Shown here: positions 1 through 8,301 of the stretch, piece by piece
Numbering within the stretch: position 1 is the first letter of the stretch
Layout of the letters: every line of letters begins with the position of its first letter
Assembly (NCBI GenBank): GCA_902826365.1
Contig: CADEEO010000007.1
Location: forward strand, 1 to 39,286
Source of the DNA: an uncultured Hyphomicrobiales bacterium
GTDB lineage: Bacteria; Pseudomonadota; Alphaproteobacteria; Rhizobiales; Aestuariivirgaceae
Reading direction: 5' to 3'
Length of the DNA stretch: 39,286 bases
Notes under the pieces: model-generated
What the model was told of the DNA's origin: nothing
Databases searched by the model: none
The model's input: the letters and a program-made list of their open reading frames with translations, nothing else
Position numbers and translations under genes: made by a program

Positions 1-68
1 GGGAATTCTGCACCTCTTGGACGCGCCATGCAATCTGTTCAGCTATCGGTGAATGCGGGAGAAAAGGA

Positions 69-145
69 TGGTAGCGAGAGAGGGACTTGAACCCCCGACC
101 CCAGGATTATGATTCCCGTGCTCTAACCAACTGAGCTACCTCGCC
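69..145 (-). tRNA. tRNA-Met (CAT), probably elongator
   Basis: The reverse strand folds as a 77-nt cloverleaf: acceptor GGCGAGG, D-arm GCTCAGTTGGTTAGAGC, anticodon loop ATCATAA with CAT at the centre, T-arm with GGTTCAAGTC, and an encoded CCA end. The first pair is G-U, which fits an elongator Met tRNA better than an initiator. A tRNA-Ile with modified CAT cannot be fully excluded by eye. No integrase or attachment-site duplicate is seen next to it. Bases 1-68 hold nothing I can name. Confidence 0.95.
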
Positions 146-184
146 AAATCTGCGTCGGCTTATAGGAAGTTATCCCACCGGAAG

Positions 185-988
185 TCAAGTTGCGTGGCCA
201 TCGCCGTTCTGGTCGTGGCCCGGGTCCCCTTGAACGAAGGTCCGCCACAGGGAAATCCAGGCAAAATAGAGCGACGCGGCAATCCAGACCCAGAGCTCGA
301 TTTTGTAAACCGCGTCCGTTGGCCCCTTGTCCTTGCTGCTGATCACCAGTGAAAGCGTCATGGCCGCCCGCAGGACTGTCATTGGAATTGTGATGTTGCG
401 CCAATGGGTCACGCGCAGGGGATGCACGAATTTGATGGGGATGAAGGTGAGGATCGAAAGAACGATGATGGTGAGGCCGTTGAACAGCCAGCCTGTGTCA
501 AGAACATAGAAATAAAGCACCACCACGTTCCAAATCGCCGGGAAGCCCACAAAATAATAGTCCTCGGATTTCATGCCGACATTGGCGAAGGTATAGCACG
601 ACACCGCCATGATGGTGGCGGCCGCCACGAGGCTCCAGGTGCTCCCGGAAAATATCCAATCCAGCGGCACCATGTTGAACCAGTAGACCATGACGGCCGG
701 CACCGCCACATAGGTGAAATAATCGATGACGTAGTCAAGCGAGGCGCCGTCAAAGTTGGGCGTGTATTCGCGCACCCGCGCTCGGCGGGCCAGCGAGCCG
801 TCAATGCCGTCAACGAAAAGCGCCAGGCCCAGCCACATGAAAGCGGCAACCGCATCGCCCTTCAGCACCGCCACCAGCGCCAGGAAGCCCGCGACAATCC
901 CGCAGATTGTGAAAGCATGCACCGCCCAGGCAATGCCCTTCTTCATCTCAAGGTCAATATTGTGCTTTTTGATTATCCGCTTGGCCAC
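185..988 (-). CDS. pcs: Phosphatidylcholine synthase (CDP-alcohol phosphatidyltransferase family)
   Basis: This integral inner-membrane enzyme joins choline to CDP-diacylglycerol to give phosphatidylcholine. The family signature is complete: D60-xx-D63-G64-xx-A67-R68, then G81-xxx-D85-xxx-D89 (numbering from the chosen start), followed by about seven hydrophobic segments. At about 267 residues it is slightly longer than the roughly 240-residue rhizobial Pcs proteins. I chose a GTG start because GGGAG lies nine bases before it. An ATG at 946, giving 253 residues, is the main alternative. Upstream by 58 bp lies pmtA, the other phosphatidylcholine route. The strict motif and this neighbour make Pcs more likely than another CDP-alcohol transferase such as PgsA or PssA. 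Confidence 0.9.
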   Translation of the reverse strand: MAKRIIKKHNIDLEMKKGIAWAVHAFTICGIVAGFLALVAVLKGDAVAAFMWLGLALFVDGIDGSLARRARVREYTPNFDGASLDYVIDYFTYVAVPAVMVYWFNMVPLDWIFSGSTWSLVAAATIMAVSCYTFANVGMKSEDYYFVGFPAIWNVVVLYFYVLDTGWLFNGLTIIVLSILTFIPIKFVHPLRVTHWRNITIPMTVLRAAMTLSLVISSKDKGPTDAVYKIELWVWIAASLYFAWISLWRTFVQGDPGHDQNGDGHAT

Positions 989-1046
989 AAACTGCTTCTC
1001 CCGCTCATTCAAACTATAGGGGGGCGGCAAGTCGGGGGCAAGGAGC

Positions 1047-1652
1047 CTATGCGGACCTGGTGTATTGCCAGACAAAGGCTGGCGGCACGTTGTTCTTTGC
1101 GGAGCCTGCGCACTCCGCCACAAGCCCTGCGTCCGTCACCACCGCTTTCGGCACGGGCGAGGCTTTGAAATAACTGAACTGGACGAAGCGCCCGCCGGGT
1201 TCAAGCACTGAAGCCACCGCCAGGGTGATCAGCCTGCATTCCGCCGGTTTCATGCTGCGCAGGGGAATGCCGGAAATAACCTTTTTCACCGAAACCAGTC
1301 CCAGCGTGTTCAGAAGTTTCGGCAGATCCTGTGCCGCGCCCTCGACAATGCGCAAATCCGGAAATTCGCGCTTGAGGAATTTCACGAATTCCTTGTTGAA
1401 CTCCACCAAAATCAGGTTGGCGGGCGCAACCCCTTGCGCCAGAAGCTCCCGCGTGAAGGCGCCCGTCCCCGGCCCCAGTTCCACAACGATCTCTGAAGGC
1501 TGCGGGGCAAGTTTCGAAACCATGAGCTTCGCCAGCTGGCGGCCGCTCGGCGCGACACCGCCAGTGCCAAAGGGATTGCGCAGATACTGCTTCAGGAAAA
1601 AAAGTTTTGAGCGCCTGCTGGCCTTGGCGGAACACGTCAGAGCTTGAATCAT
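1047..1652 (-). CDS. pmtA: Phospholipid N-methyltransferase (PmtA-type, SAM-dependent)
   Basis: A class I SAM methyltransferase of 201 residues. The SAM-binding motif ELGPGTG is at residues 58-64. The end of the protein carries the sequence [14 protein letters not shown] and then [12 protein letters not shown], a pattern I recognise from rhizobial PmtA. The expected reaction is three successive methylations of phosphatidylethanolamine to phosphatidylcholine at the inner membrane. The ATG overlaps the mnmA stop as ATGA, so the two are probably translationally coupled, and pcs follows. The family resembles rRNA adenine dimethylases, but the KsgA-specific NLPY motif is absent and the position beside pcs supports lipid methylation. 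Substrate range is inferred. Confidence 0.82.
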   Translation of the reverse strand: MIQALTCSAKASRRSKLFFLKQYLRNPFGTGGVAPSGRQLAKLMVSKLAPQPSEIVVELGPGTGAFTRELLAQGVAPANLILVEFNKEFVKFLKREFPDLRIVEGAAQDLPKLLNTLGLVSVKKVISGIPLRSMKPAECRLITLAVASVLEPGGRFVQFSYFKASPVPKAVVTDAGLVAECAGSAKNNVPPAFVWQYTRSA

Positions 1653-2827
1653 CCGTTCACATAATCCAAGGCCGCGGCAGATGCAATGAAGCCGCCGCCC
1701 AAAACCCGCGCCCCCGGCCCCTGCCCGTCATACAGAACGCAGGCTTGCCCCGGCGAGACGCCGTATTCTCCATCAATGATCGTCACGATTGAACCCTCAG
1801 GCCCCTTCCGCAGTGCCGCCTCGACAGGCGGCCGCGTTGACCTGATCTTCGCAAAAACCGGCTGGGCCTTTTCATTCAGCGCCTTCTGCCCCAGCCAGTT
1901 GAGATCAGCCAGGCGGATGTCGCTCTGCTTCAAGGCTTCCCGCGGGCCGACGACCACCTGCTTTGTCGCGGCATTGACCTTCACCACATAGAGCGGCTCC
2001 GCCTCGGCGATGCCAAGCCCGCGCCGCTGCCCAATCGTGTAATGAATAATGCCTTCATGGCGGCCAAGCACCCGCCCATCCAGATGCAGAATGTCTCCGG
2101 GTTCCGCCGCGTCGGGTCGCAGCCGCAAGATCACATCGGCATAGCGCCCCTGCGGCACGAAGCATATGTCCTGGCTGTCCGGCTTGTCCGCCACCACCAA
2201 TCCGAGCTCAGCCGCAATGCGCCGTGTTTCCGCCTTGGGCAGCGAGCCCAGGGGAAAGCGCAGGAAATCAACCTGCTCCTGCGTGGTGGCAAACAGGAAA
2301 TAGCTCTGGTCGCGCGCCATGTCGGCGGGCGTGAAGAGATCACGATGCCCCGAACCATCGCCCCGCGCCCGGCTCTCGATGTAATGCCCGGTCACCAGCG
2401 CTGCCGCATCCAGGTCCTTGGCCCGCTGCAGCAGATCGGCGAATTTAACGGTCTGATTACACTTCACGCACGGAATTGGCGTTTCGCCGGCCAGATAGCC
2501 CGAAACGAAATCATTGATGACCGCATCCCTGAACCGGCTTTCAAAGTCGAGCACATAATGGGGAATATCGAAGGCCGCCGCCACCCGCCGGGCGTCATGA
2601 ATATCCTGGCCCGCGCAGCAGGCCCCCTTCCGGCGCAGCGCCTCCCCATGGTCATAAAGCTGCAGGGTGATGCCAACTACATCATAACCCGCAACCTTCA
2701 GCATGGCGGCCACCACCGAGGAATCCACCCCGCCCGACATGGCCACCACAACCCGGTGCTCCCCGGGGTTTCCCCCAAGGCCCATGGCCGCATGAACGGC
2801 ATCGAGAACGGCATTATCCAGCTTCAT
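1649..2827 (-). CDS. mnmA: tRNA-specific 2-thiouridylase MnmA
   Basis: This cytoplasmic enzyme makes the 2-thio group of wobble uridine in tRNA-Glu, -Gln and -Lys, using ATP and sulfur relayed from a cysteine desulfurase. From the ATG at 2827 the protein has 392 residues. The PP-loop SGGVDSS is at 31-37, the nucleophilic cysteine in VKCNQTVKF at C123, and the partner cysteine in DSQDICF at C222, so both catalytic cysteines are present. A TTG at 2875 would add 16 residues that match nothing typical. It is the first gene of the mnmA-pmtA-pcs run, and its stop overlaps the pmtA start. It is divergent from sciP across about 180 bp. Confidence 0.96.
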   Translation of the reverse strand: MKLDNAVLDAVHAAMGLGGNPGEHRVVVAMSGGVDSSVVAAMLKVAGYDVVGITLQLYDHGEALRRKGACCAGQDIHDARRVAAAFDIPHYVLDFESRFRDAVINDFVSGYLAGETPIPCVKCNQTVKFADLLQRAKDLDAAALVTGHYIESRARGDGSGHRDLFTPADMARDQSYFLFATTQEQVDFLRFPLGSLPKAETRRIAAELGLVVADKPDSQDICFVPQGRYADVILRLRPDAAEPGDILHLDGRVLGRHEGIIHYTIGQRRGLGIAEAEPLYVVKVNAATKQVVVGPREALKQSDIRLADLNWLGQKALNEKAQPVFAKIRSTRPPVEAALRKGPEGSIVTIIDGEYGVSPGQACVLYDGQGPGARVLGGGFIASAAALDYVNG

Positions 2828-2930
2828 CGGGCCTAGATGGGCGCAAATCCGCCAAAACGCAATAATCCCCGCCAATCTGTCCTGATTTGAAGCATCTGGG
2901 GGCCGGAATTTGCGATTTGTTCATAAGCGT

Positions 2931-2945
2931 TTAGCTCATTCTTAA
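2931..2945. promoter_or_regulatory. Candidate CtrA box upstream of sciP
   Basis: TTAG-N7-TTAA differs by one base from the CtrA consensus TTAA-N7-TTAA. It lies in the mnmA/sciP divergent gap, about 60 bp before the sciP start. In Caulobacter sciP is known to be activated by CtrA, so the position makes sense. Binding here is inferred. Confidence 0.45.
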
Positions 2946-3005
2946 GCGACCTGTCATAGCTTGGCATCTCCAAAGTACCTGCGTTTTAGGTTTGTGAGTT
3001 TCAGT

Positions 3006-3281
3006 ATGAACGGTCAGTTGCGTCCACGGGTAAACTACGTCATCGGTCCCGATGGCAGCCCCCTAACAATTACCGATTTGCCCGCACCCGGCAGTCATCG
3101 CTGGGTCATTCGCCGTAAGGCGGAAGTGGTGGCGGCTGTGCGCGGTGGTTTGCTGAGTTTGGAAGAGGCCTGTGACCGCTACGTTCTTACTGTTGAAGAA
3201 TATCTGGGCTGGCAAAGGTCGATTGACCGCCATGGTTTGGCAGGGCTTCGCACCACAAAGATTCAGAAATACCGCCAATAG
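3006..3281 (+). CDS. sciP: SciP, CtrA-inhibiting cell-cycle regulator (DUF1153)
   Basis: A 91-residue protein that closely resembles Caulobacter SciP, with the landmark stretches YVIGPDGSPLT, WVIRRKAEVVAAVRGG, LSLEEAC and RHGLAGLR. SciP binds CtrA and blocks its recruitment of RNA polymerase, so CtrA-driven genes fire at the right stage. The C-terminal half is a helix-turn-helix-like trihelical fold. I start at the ATG at 3006 because family members begin near there. A longer in-frame ATG at 2961 adds 15 atypical residues. The ribosome site is weak. A candidate CtrA box lies upstream and a strong terminator follows the gene. Confidence 0.93.
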   Translation: MNGQLRPRVNYVIGPDGSPLTITDLPAPGSHRWVIRRKAEVVAAVRGGLLSLEEACDRYVLTVEEYLGWQRSIDRHGLAGLRTTKIQKYRQ

Positions 3282-3303
3282 GTCTGTTGCGTGATGAGTA
3301 AAC

Positions 3304-3333
3304 GGGCTGGAAACGAAAGTTTCCGGCCCTTTT
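3304..3333 (+). terminator. Rho-independent terminator after sciP
   Basis: GGGCTGGAAAC (3304-3314), loop GAAA, then GTTTCCGGCCC (3319-3329) forms an 11-bp stem with one G-U pair. It is followed by TTTTC and more T-rich sequence. It ends the sciP transcript and separates it from the antiporter gene. Confidence 0.88.
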
Positions 3334-3391
3334 CATTTTTGCGGCCGCCCGCCATATTGCCCGGAAATTTTGCTCTCAAGAAAGTTTTTCC

Positions 3392-5242
3392 ATGCACCTC
3401 CCGGAATTTCTCATTGGTGCTTTTGTCTATCTCGCCGCCGCCGTGATTGCCGCTCCCATTGCCTCGCGCCTGGGCCTCGGCTCCGTGCTTGGCTATCTCG
3501 TCGCCGGCATCCTGATCGGCCCCGCCGTTCTCGGCCTCGTCGGCAGCGAGGGCGAGGACGTCATGCATTTCGCCGAGTTCGGCGTCATCGTCATGCTGTT
3601 TGTGGTTGGGCTTGAATTGCAGCCCTCGAAACTCTGGTCGCTCCGCAAGCCTATTCTCGGGTTAGGTGGATTGCAGGTCCTGGGCACTTCCGCCTCAATT
3701 GCCCTTGCCGCCTGGTTCATCGGCCTCGACTGGAAAGCGGCAGTTGCCGCAGGCCTCATCCTCGCCATGTCATCAACTGCGATCGTCATTCAAAACCTCA
3801 ACGAGCGCGGCCAGCTCAAGACTTTTGCCGGCCAGTCCTCATTTTCAGTCCTGCTGTTCCAGGACATCGCCGTAATCCCCATGCTGGCGCTCCTGCCTTT
3901 GCTGGCGGTTCAGAAATCGACGGCTCACGAGAGCACCAGCCTCATTGCCGAGCTTCCGGCCTGGGCCCAAACCCTCAGCGTGCTCGCCGCCGTTGCGGCA
4001 ATTGTGCTGGCCGGCCGCTATCTCATGCGTCCGCTGTTCCGCTTTGTCGCTCAATCCGGCATCCGTGAAATTTTTGTGGCCTTTGCTCTTCTGATCGTCG
4101 TCGGCATCACCCTGATGATGCAGTTCGTGGGCCTGTCCGCAGCCCTCGGCACCTTCCTTGCGGGCGTGGTGCTTGCCGAAAGCGAATACCGCCATGAACT
4201 TGAAATGGACCTCGATCCCTTCAAGGGTCTCCTGCTGGCGGTCTTTTTCATCGCGGTAGGTGCCGGCATTGATTTCAACTTGCTCATGGCCAATCCAATG
4301 CAGATTGTCGGCCTTGTCCTGGGCTTTGTCATCCTCAAGCTCGTGGTGCTCTATGCGATCGCCCGCATCTTCCGCATGAAAGGCCCCGATAGCGCGCACT
4401 TTGCCTTCTCGCTGGCGCAAGGCGGGGAGTTCGCCTTTGTGCTGATTTCATTCTGCCTCGGCTTGGGGCTGCTGCTCGCCAGCCAGGCCGCCGTGCTCGT
4501 GGCGATTGTCGCTATCTCCATGGCCCTGGCGCCGCTGCTGACGATCACCAATGAAAGCTTTATCCAGCCGCTCTTTGCCCGCGGCGGCCAGATCCGGGCC
4601 GCCGACGTGATTGACGAAACCGCCAAGGTGATCATCGCGGGCCACGGCCGCTTTGGCATGACCGTGGGGCGCATGCTGCAAGGCAAGGGCTATAAGACCG
4701 TGGTGCTTGACCACGACGCGGAACAAATCGATGCGCTCCGCCGCTTTGGCTTCAAACTTTTTTATGGTGACGCATCCCGGGTTGACCTGTTGGAGGCGGC
4801 TGGCGCGCGCACCGCTGAAGTTCTGGTGATAGCCGTTGATGAGCGCGAAAAAATTTCCGAGATTATCGCCGCCGCCAAGAAGCACTTTCCCCACTTGCGG
4901 ATTTTCTCGCGGGCCTTTGACCGCGTCCACGCCTATGAGATTCTCAACGCCGGCGTCGACGATGTTTACCGGGAAGTCTTCGCATCGTCGCTGGATATGG
5001 GCGAACAGGTGCTGGTGGCCCTGGGGCAAGACCCGCTCGAGGCCCGCCGCGCCGCCAGCGCCTTCAAGAGCTTCGATGAAAAAGTCATGCGCAAACAGGC
5101 CCGCCATGCCGGCGACAATGACAAGATAGTCGATATCGTGCGCACCAGCCGCGCCGAACTTGAACGTGTATTGGCCGGTGATCGCGTCGTCCCGCCATTG
5201 GGTGATGATCAGGCCCGGGCCGGCAATGATGGAAGAAATTAG
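3392..5242 (+). CDS. Monovalent cation:proton antiporter-2 family protein with RCK domain (KefB/KefC-like)
   Basis: A 616-residue protein in two parts. Residues 1 to about 385 carry some 12-13 membrane segments of the CPA2/KefB exchanger fold. A C-terminal cytoplasmic TrkA-N (RCK) domain starts near residue 410 with the nucleotide-binding glycine motif GHGRFG, then VVLDHD and YGDASR. It probably exchanges K+ or Na+ for protons and may be gated by a nucleotide or glutathione adduct as in E. coli KefB/KefC. Substrate and gating are inferred. The small membrane gene that starts 6 bp after its stop is probably co-transcribed, and no KefF/KefG-type reductase is adjacent. The ribosome site is weak. 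Confidence 0.88.
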   Translation: MHLPEFLIGAFVYLAAAVIAAPIASRLGLGSVLGYLVAGILIGPAVLGLVGSEGEDVMHFAEFGVIVMLFVVGLELQPSKLWSLRKPILGLGGLQVLGTSASIALAAWFIGLDWKAAVAAGLILAMSSTAIVIQNLNERGQLKTFAGQSSFSVLLFQDIAVIPMLALLPLLAVQKSTAHESTSLIAELPAWAQTLSVLAAVAAIVLAGRYLMRPLFRFVAQSGIREIFVAFALLIVVGITLMMQFVGLSAALGTFLAGVVLAESEYRHELEMDLDPFKGLLLAVFFIAVGAGIDFNLLMANPMQIVGLVLGFVILKLVVLYAIARIFRMKGPDSAHFAFSLAQGGEFAFVLISFCLGLGLLLASQAAVLVAIVAISMALAPLLTITNESFIQPLFARGGQIRAADVIDETAKVIIAGHGRFGMTVGRMLQGKGYKTVVLDHDAEQIDALRRFGFKLFYGDASRVDLLEAAGARTAEVLVIAVDEREKISEIIAAAKKHFPHLRIFSRAFDRVHAYEILNAGVDDVYREVFASSLDMGEQVLVALGQDPLEARRAASAFKSFDEKVMRKQARHAGDNDKIVDIVRTSRAELERVLAGDRVVPPLGDDQARAGNDGRN

Positions 5243-5248
5243 AACACG

Positions 5249-5557
5249 ATGAAAATATCCACCTCATTCAGGCAGCTCTGGCTTGGCGAATTGCCGTTGC
5301 ATGAGGCTTTCTGGCGCTGGCTGGTAACCTATGGCCTCATCTTGAACCTTGGAGCCACCATGATTGGCCTCACTCTTGTTCTTGCCGAAGTGTCCATTAT
5401 TCTGGCGGCGATTGTCCATTTCCTCCCCTTGCCGTATACCCTTTTTGCCGCCGCTGGCGCCTGGCGCAGCGCCAGCAGATACAAAGGCAGTCCCGTTCAC
5501 GCAACAGCCGCAAAGGCCGCAATCGTCCTTTTGTTTGTGTTCTTGCTGATTATCTAG
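5249..5557 (+). CDS. Small membrane protein of unknown function, downstream of the antiporter
   Basis: A 102-residue protein that I do not recognise by name. It has a short amphipathic start with LWLGELPLHEAFWRWL, two hydrophobic segments at roughly 27-50 and 52-70, a basic linker (RSASRYKG), and a last hydrophobic segment running to the C-terminus. It starts 6 bp after the antiporter stop, and GAAG/GAAA ahead of the ATG gives a modest ribosome site. The tight spacing suggests an accessory role to the antiporter, but that is only an inference. Confidence 0.75.
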   Translation: MKISTSFRQLWLGELPLHEAFWRWLVTYGLILNLGATMIGLTLVLAEVSIILAAIVHFLPLPYTLFAAAGAWRSASRYKGSPVHATAAKAAIVLLFVFLLII

Positions 5558-5603
5558 GCGCCTCACTTGCCGCTGGAAAGAGCCTGCGATAAACAGGTTG
5601 CCC

Positions 5604-6545
5604 ATGTCCCAATCCCTCCACGAAGTCAAAATTGATCCGCGCAACGCGGATATCCTTATCTCCATTAACGGCACGCTCTATCCCCGCGATAAGGCCATGG
5701 TTTCCGTGTTCGACTCCGGCTTCATCCTCGGCGATGGCGTGTGGGAGGGCCTGCGGCTGGTCGAAGGCGGCGTGCCATTTCTCTATGCCCATGTGGAGCG
5801 GCTCTATGAAGGGGCCAAGGCCATCTTCATGGATGTGGGCATAAGCCCGGACGAATTGGTGAAGCGCCTGTTCGCCTGCATTGACGCCAATAAAATGCAA
5901 GATGGCGTGCACATCCGCCTGATGGTAACGCGCGGCGTCAAGGCCACGCCCTATCAGGATCCGCGCGTGACGATTTCACCGGCGACAATCGTCATCATCC
6001 CCGAATACAAAACCCCAAGCCCGGAAAAATTCGAGCGCGGCATGACCCTGCACACGGTGAATGTCCGGCGCGGAGCTCCCGATGTGCAGGATCAGAAGCT
6101 CAACTCGCACTCAAAACTCAATTGCATCACCGCCTGCGTCCAGGCCATGAACGCCGGGGCCGACGAAGCGCTCATGCTTGATCCCCTGGGCTTTGTCGCC
6201 ACCTGCAACTCCACCCACTTCTTCATTGTCAGGCGCGGTGAAGTCTGGACCTCCTCCGGGCAATACTGCATCCCGGGCATCACCCGCGGCAACATGATCC
6301 GCCTCTGCAAGGACAACGGCATTCCGGTTTTCGAAAAACAGTTCTCGCTCTATGATGTCTATGGCGCCGACGAAGCCTTCGTCACCGGAACCTTTGCGGG
6401 CCTCATTCCGGTGCGCGAGATTGATGGCCGCCCGGTAAGGCATCCCCTGTCAACTGAGGCGTGGAAAGGCGCTGGCCCTATTTCCAAGAAGCTCTCAAGC
6501 CTCTACAAATCGCTTTGCATCCGCGAAAAAACGCGCAGCCTCTGA
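5604..6545 (+). CDS. Class IV PLP-dependent aminotransferase (BCAT / D-amino-acid aminotransferase family)
   Basis: A fold-type IV aminotransferase of 313 residues. FDSGFILGDGVWEGL, near residues 36-50, is the family's N-terminal signature. HSKLNCI contains the expected PLP lysine K171. GITRGNMIRL (about 225-234) binds cofactor phosphate and EAFVTGTFAGLIPV lies in the closing region. The ATG at 5604 has AGG six bases upstream, and a TTG two codons earlier is less likely. The family includes branched-chain aminotransferases, D-alanine aminotransferase and aminodeoxychorismate lyase, and substrate cannot be read from the sequence. The stop overlaps the start of a LysE-type exporter, followed by a sulfotransferase-fold gene, so the three are probably one operon. 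Confidence 0.9.
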   Translation: MSQSLHEVKIDPRNADILISINGTLYPRDKAMVSVFDSGFILGDGVWEGLRLVEGGVPFLYAHVERLYEGAKAIFMDVGISPDELVKRLFACIDANKMQDGVHIRLMVTRGVKATPYQDPRVTISPATIVIIPEYKTPSPEKFERGMTLHTVNVRRGAPDVQDQKLNSHSKLNCITACVQAMNAGADEALMLDPLGFVATCNSTHFFIVRRGEVWTSSGQYCIPGITRGNMIRLCKDNGIPVFEKQFSLYDVYGADEAFVTGTFAGLIPVREIDGRPVRHPLSTEAWKGAGPISKKLSSLYKSLCIREKTRSL

Positions 6546-7153
6546 TGGTGCTGGAATTCCTGGCTGCTTCCCTGCTGATCGAACTCACCCCTGGCCCGAA
6601 CATGGCGTGGCTTGCCTTGCTCGGTGCCTCGCGCGGACGCGTGGCGGCACTTGCCGCCGTTGCCGGCGTGGCACTGGGCCTGGGCGTGGCGGGAACCGCG
6701 GCAGCCCTTGGCGTTTCAACCCTGATCGGCACAACCCCGTGGCTGTTCCAGGGCCTGCGCTGGGCCGGATCGCTTTACTTGCTCTATCTCGCCTGGGACT
6801 CCTGGCGCGATTCAACGGCGCCACAGGAGACACGGTTTGAGGAACCGCTCCTGCGCTATTTCAGCCAGGGCCTTTTGAGCAACATGCTCAACCCCAAAGC
6901 CTATCTGGTCTTTGCCGCAGTCCTCCCGCAATTTGTCGATCCGGCGCAGCCTCTGCTCGCCCAGCTCGTCACGCTGACGGCCCTCTATGTGGGCGTTGCG
7001 ACCGCAGTCCACACGGCCATCGCGTTGCTTGCCGGGAGCTTCAGCAGGTTTTTCGCTGATCCCGTTTGGTCCAGACGGCTCGGCCGCATTTTTGCAGTGC
7101 TCCTCGCTGCGGTTGCCGTCTGGTTTTTCTTTGCCACGGAATTGAAATCGTGA
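6545..7153 (+). CDS. LysE/RhtB family amino-acid exporter
   Basis: A 202-residue inner-membrane protein with about six hydrophobic segments. The family motif ELTPGPNMAW is near the N-terminus (TPGPN at 15-19), and GLLSNMLNPKAYLVF marks the middle. LysE/RhtB proteins export amino acids or their derivatives by proton exchange. The start codon shares its A with the aminotransferase TGA stop (TGATG), which indicates translational coupling. The 3' end overlaps the next gene by four bases. Export of a product or substrate of the neighbouring aminotransferase is a reasonable inference, but the cargo is unknown. Confidence 0.9.
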   Translation: MVLEFLAASLLIELTPGPNMAWLALLGASRGRVAALAAVAGVALGLGVAGTAAALGVSTLIGTTPWLFQGLRWAGSLYLLYLAWDSWRDSTAPQETRFEEPLLRYFSQGLLSNMLNPKAYLVFAAVLPQFVDPAQPLLAQLVTLTALYVGVATAVHTAIALLAGSFSRFFADPVWSRRLGRIFAVLLAAVAVWFFFATELKS

Positions 7154-7893
7154 GTGTCACCATCGCCATGTGGTCGGGCCCCCGCAACATATCGACGGCC
7201 ATGATGTATGCCTTTGGCAATCGCCCCGATTGCACCGCTTGGGATGAGCCCTTCTATGCCTTCTCGCTGGTCAATCACGGCAACGACCATCCCATGCGCG
7301 AAGAAATCATCGCGGCCAATGAAAGCGACTGGGATGCCCTTGTTGCGAAATGCACCAGGCCTTCCGCGAAGCCCGTGTTCTACCAGAAGCACATGACCCA
7401 TCACATGCTGCCGGGATTTGACCGGAGCTGGATCCACCGGGTGACCAACGCTTTTCTCATCCGCTCACCCGAACGGGTGCTCGCCAGCTACACAAAAAAA
7501 TGGGCTGATGTTTCCCTGCGCGACATCGGCTTTGTCGAGCAGGCGGAAATTTTTGATGCGGTGGCGCAAAAGCGGGGAAGCGCCCCGCCCGTCGTTGATG
7601 CCGATGATGTGTTGAAAAACCCGCGCGAGGTTCTCGGCGCCCTTTGCAAGGCCTGTGGAATTCCGTTTGACCAAGCCATGTTGAAATGGCCGAAGGGACC
7701 CAAGAGCTTTGATGGCGTCTGGGCGCCCCATTGGTACAACGCGGTGTGGGAGTCCACGGGCTTTGCCGCACCCTTGGAAAAGACGGTTGAACTGACTTCA
7801 CACTTGGCGAAGATCGCGGATGAGGCGCGAGGCCCCTACCTCCGCCTCAAGGCTCACAGCTTAATGGGCGTGGGCAGCCACCAAGCCGGCTGA
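7150..7893 (+). CDS. Sulfotransferase-fold P-loop protein
   Basis: A 247-residue protein with WSGPRNIST at 8-16, which resembles the 5'-phosphosulfate-binding loop of PAPS-dependent sulfotransferases. It also has KHMTHHMLPG, and FLIRSPERVLASY matches the 3'-phosphate-binding region. The GTG start overlaps the LysE stop (GTGA), with GGA about ten bases before it. Proteins of this type are known to me as a cytosolic sulfotransferase-like family often seen with aminotransferases. The real acceptor is unknown and sulfotransfer itself is unproven. The last 33 bp overlap the 3' end of the opposite-strand fliJ-like gene. It is the third member of the overlapping aminotransferase/exporter set. Confidence 0.82.
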   Translation: MSVTIAMWSGPRNISTAMMYAFGNRPDCTAWDEPFYAFSLVNHGNDHPMREEIIAANESDWDALVAKCTRPSAKPVFYQKHMTHHMLPGFDRSWIHRVTNAFLIRSPERVLASYTKKWADVSLRDIGFVEQAEIFDAVAQKRGSAPPVVDADDVLKNPREVLGALCKACGIPFDQAMLKWPKGPKSFDGVWAPHWYNAVWESTGFAAPLEKTVELTSHLAKIADEARGPYLRLKAHSLMGVGSHQAG

Positions 7894-8247
7894 ACCGGCG
7901 GCAGGCGATGGCGCGCCGCTTTCCTTTTCCACCAGCATTTCGACTTTGCGCAGTTCGACTTCCTCGTCGGCAAGCTGCGCCAGGACGGCCGCTTTCTGGT
8001 CCTTGAGGTCGGAAATGGATTTCAAAAGATTGTCGCGCCGCCCGCGCGTCGCCTTGGCCGCCATCGAGTAATTCACGTTTGCCGGATCGGTGACGCCGTT
8101 GCGGCTCTCTTCAAACCGGACATGCGAGTCGAGCTCGTCGTATTTCTTGGTGAGGTCCTGGATCATCCCATCGATGTCGGCGGCCTGGCGACGGCGATCC
8201 TCGGTACGGAAGCGGTGCAGTCGCAGAAGGGTCTCACGTGAACGCAT
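7861..8247 (-). CDS. fliJ: FliJ-like flagellar export chaperone
   Basis: A 128-residue, largely coiled-coil protein. The start MRSRETLLRLHRF and the EEVELRKVE-type C-terminal half match the FliJ-family proteins that sit beside ctrA in Hyphomicrobiales. FliJ is a cytoplasmic component of the flagellar type III export apparatus that works with the FliI ATPase and FliH. The start at 8247 has GAGGA before it. A longer in-frame start at 8316 adds 23 residues that look non-coding. FliI is not adjacent, so the flagellar assignment rests on family similarity only. It is divergent from ctrA across a 397-bp regulatory region, and its stop lies inside the end of the convergent sulfotransferase-like gene. 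Confidence 0.75.
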   Translation of the reverse strand: MRSRETLLRLHRFRTEDRRRQAADIDGMIQDLTKKYDELDSHVRFEESRNGVTDPANVNYSMAAKATRGRRDNLLKSISDLKDQKAAVLAQLADEEVELRKVEMLVEKESGAPSPAAGSAGLVAAHAH

Positions 8248-8301
8248 GGAATTCCTCACAAACTCAAAAACAAACTGGGCTTCAAACCAGCCCCTAGGCA
8301 C

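Noticed and set aside
69..145. tRNA-Met as a possible integration site for a mobile island
   Set aside because: No integrase, no second copy of the tRNA 3' end, and the adjacent genes are ordinary chromosomal ones.
404..1168. A 254-codon open frame on the plus strand opposite pcs
   Set aside because: It is the mirror of a confidently recognised CDP-alcohol transferase, has no family features, and is rich in His, Arg and Pro as antisense frames in GC-rich DNA are.
2042..2836. A 264-codon open frame opposite mnmA
   Set aside because: Shadow of mnmA. No recognisable protein features.
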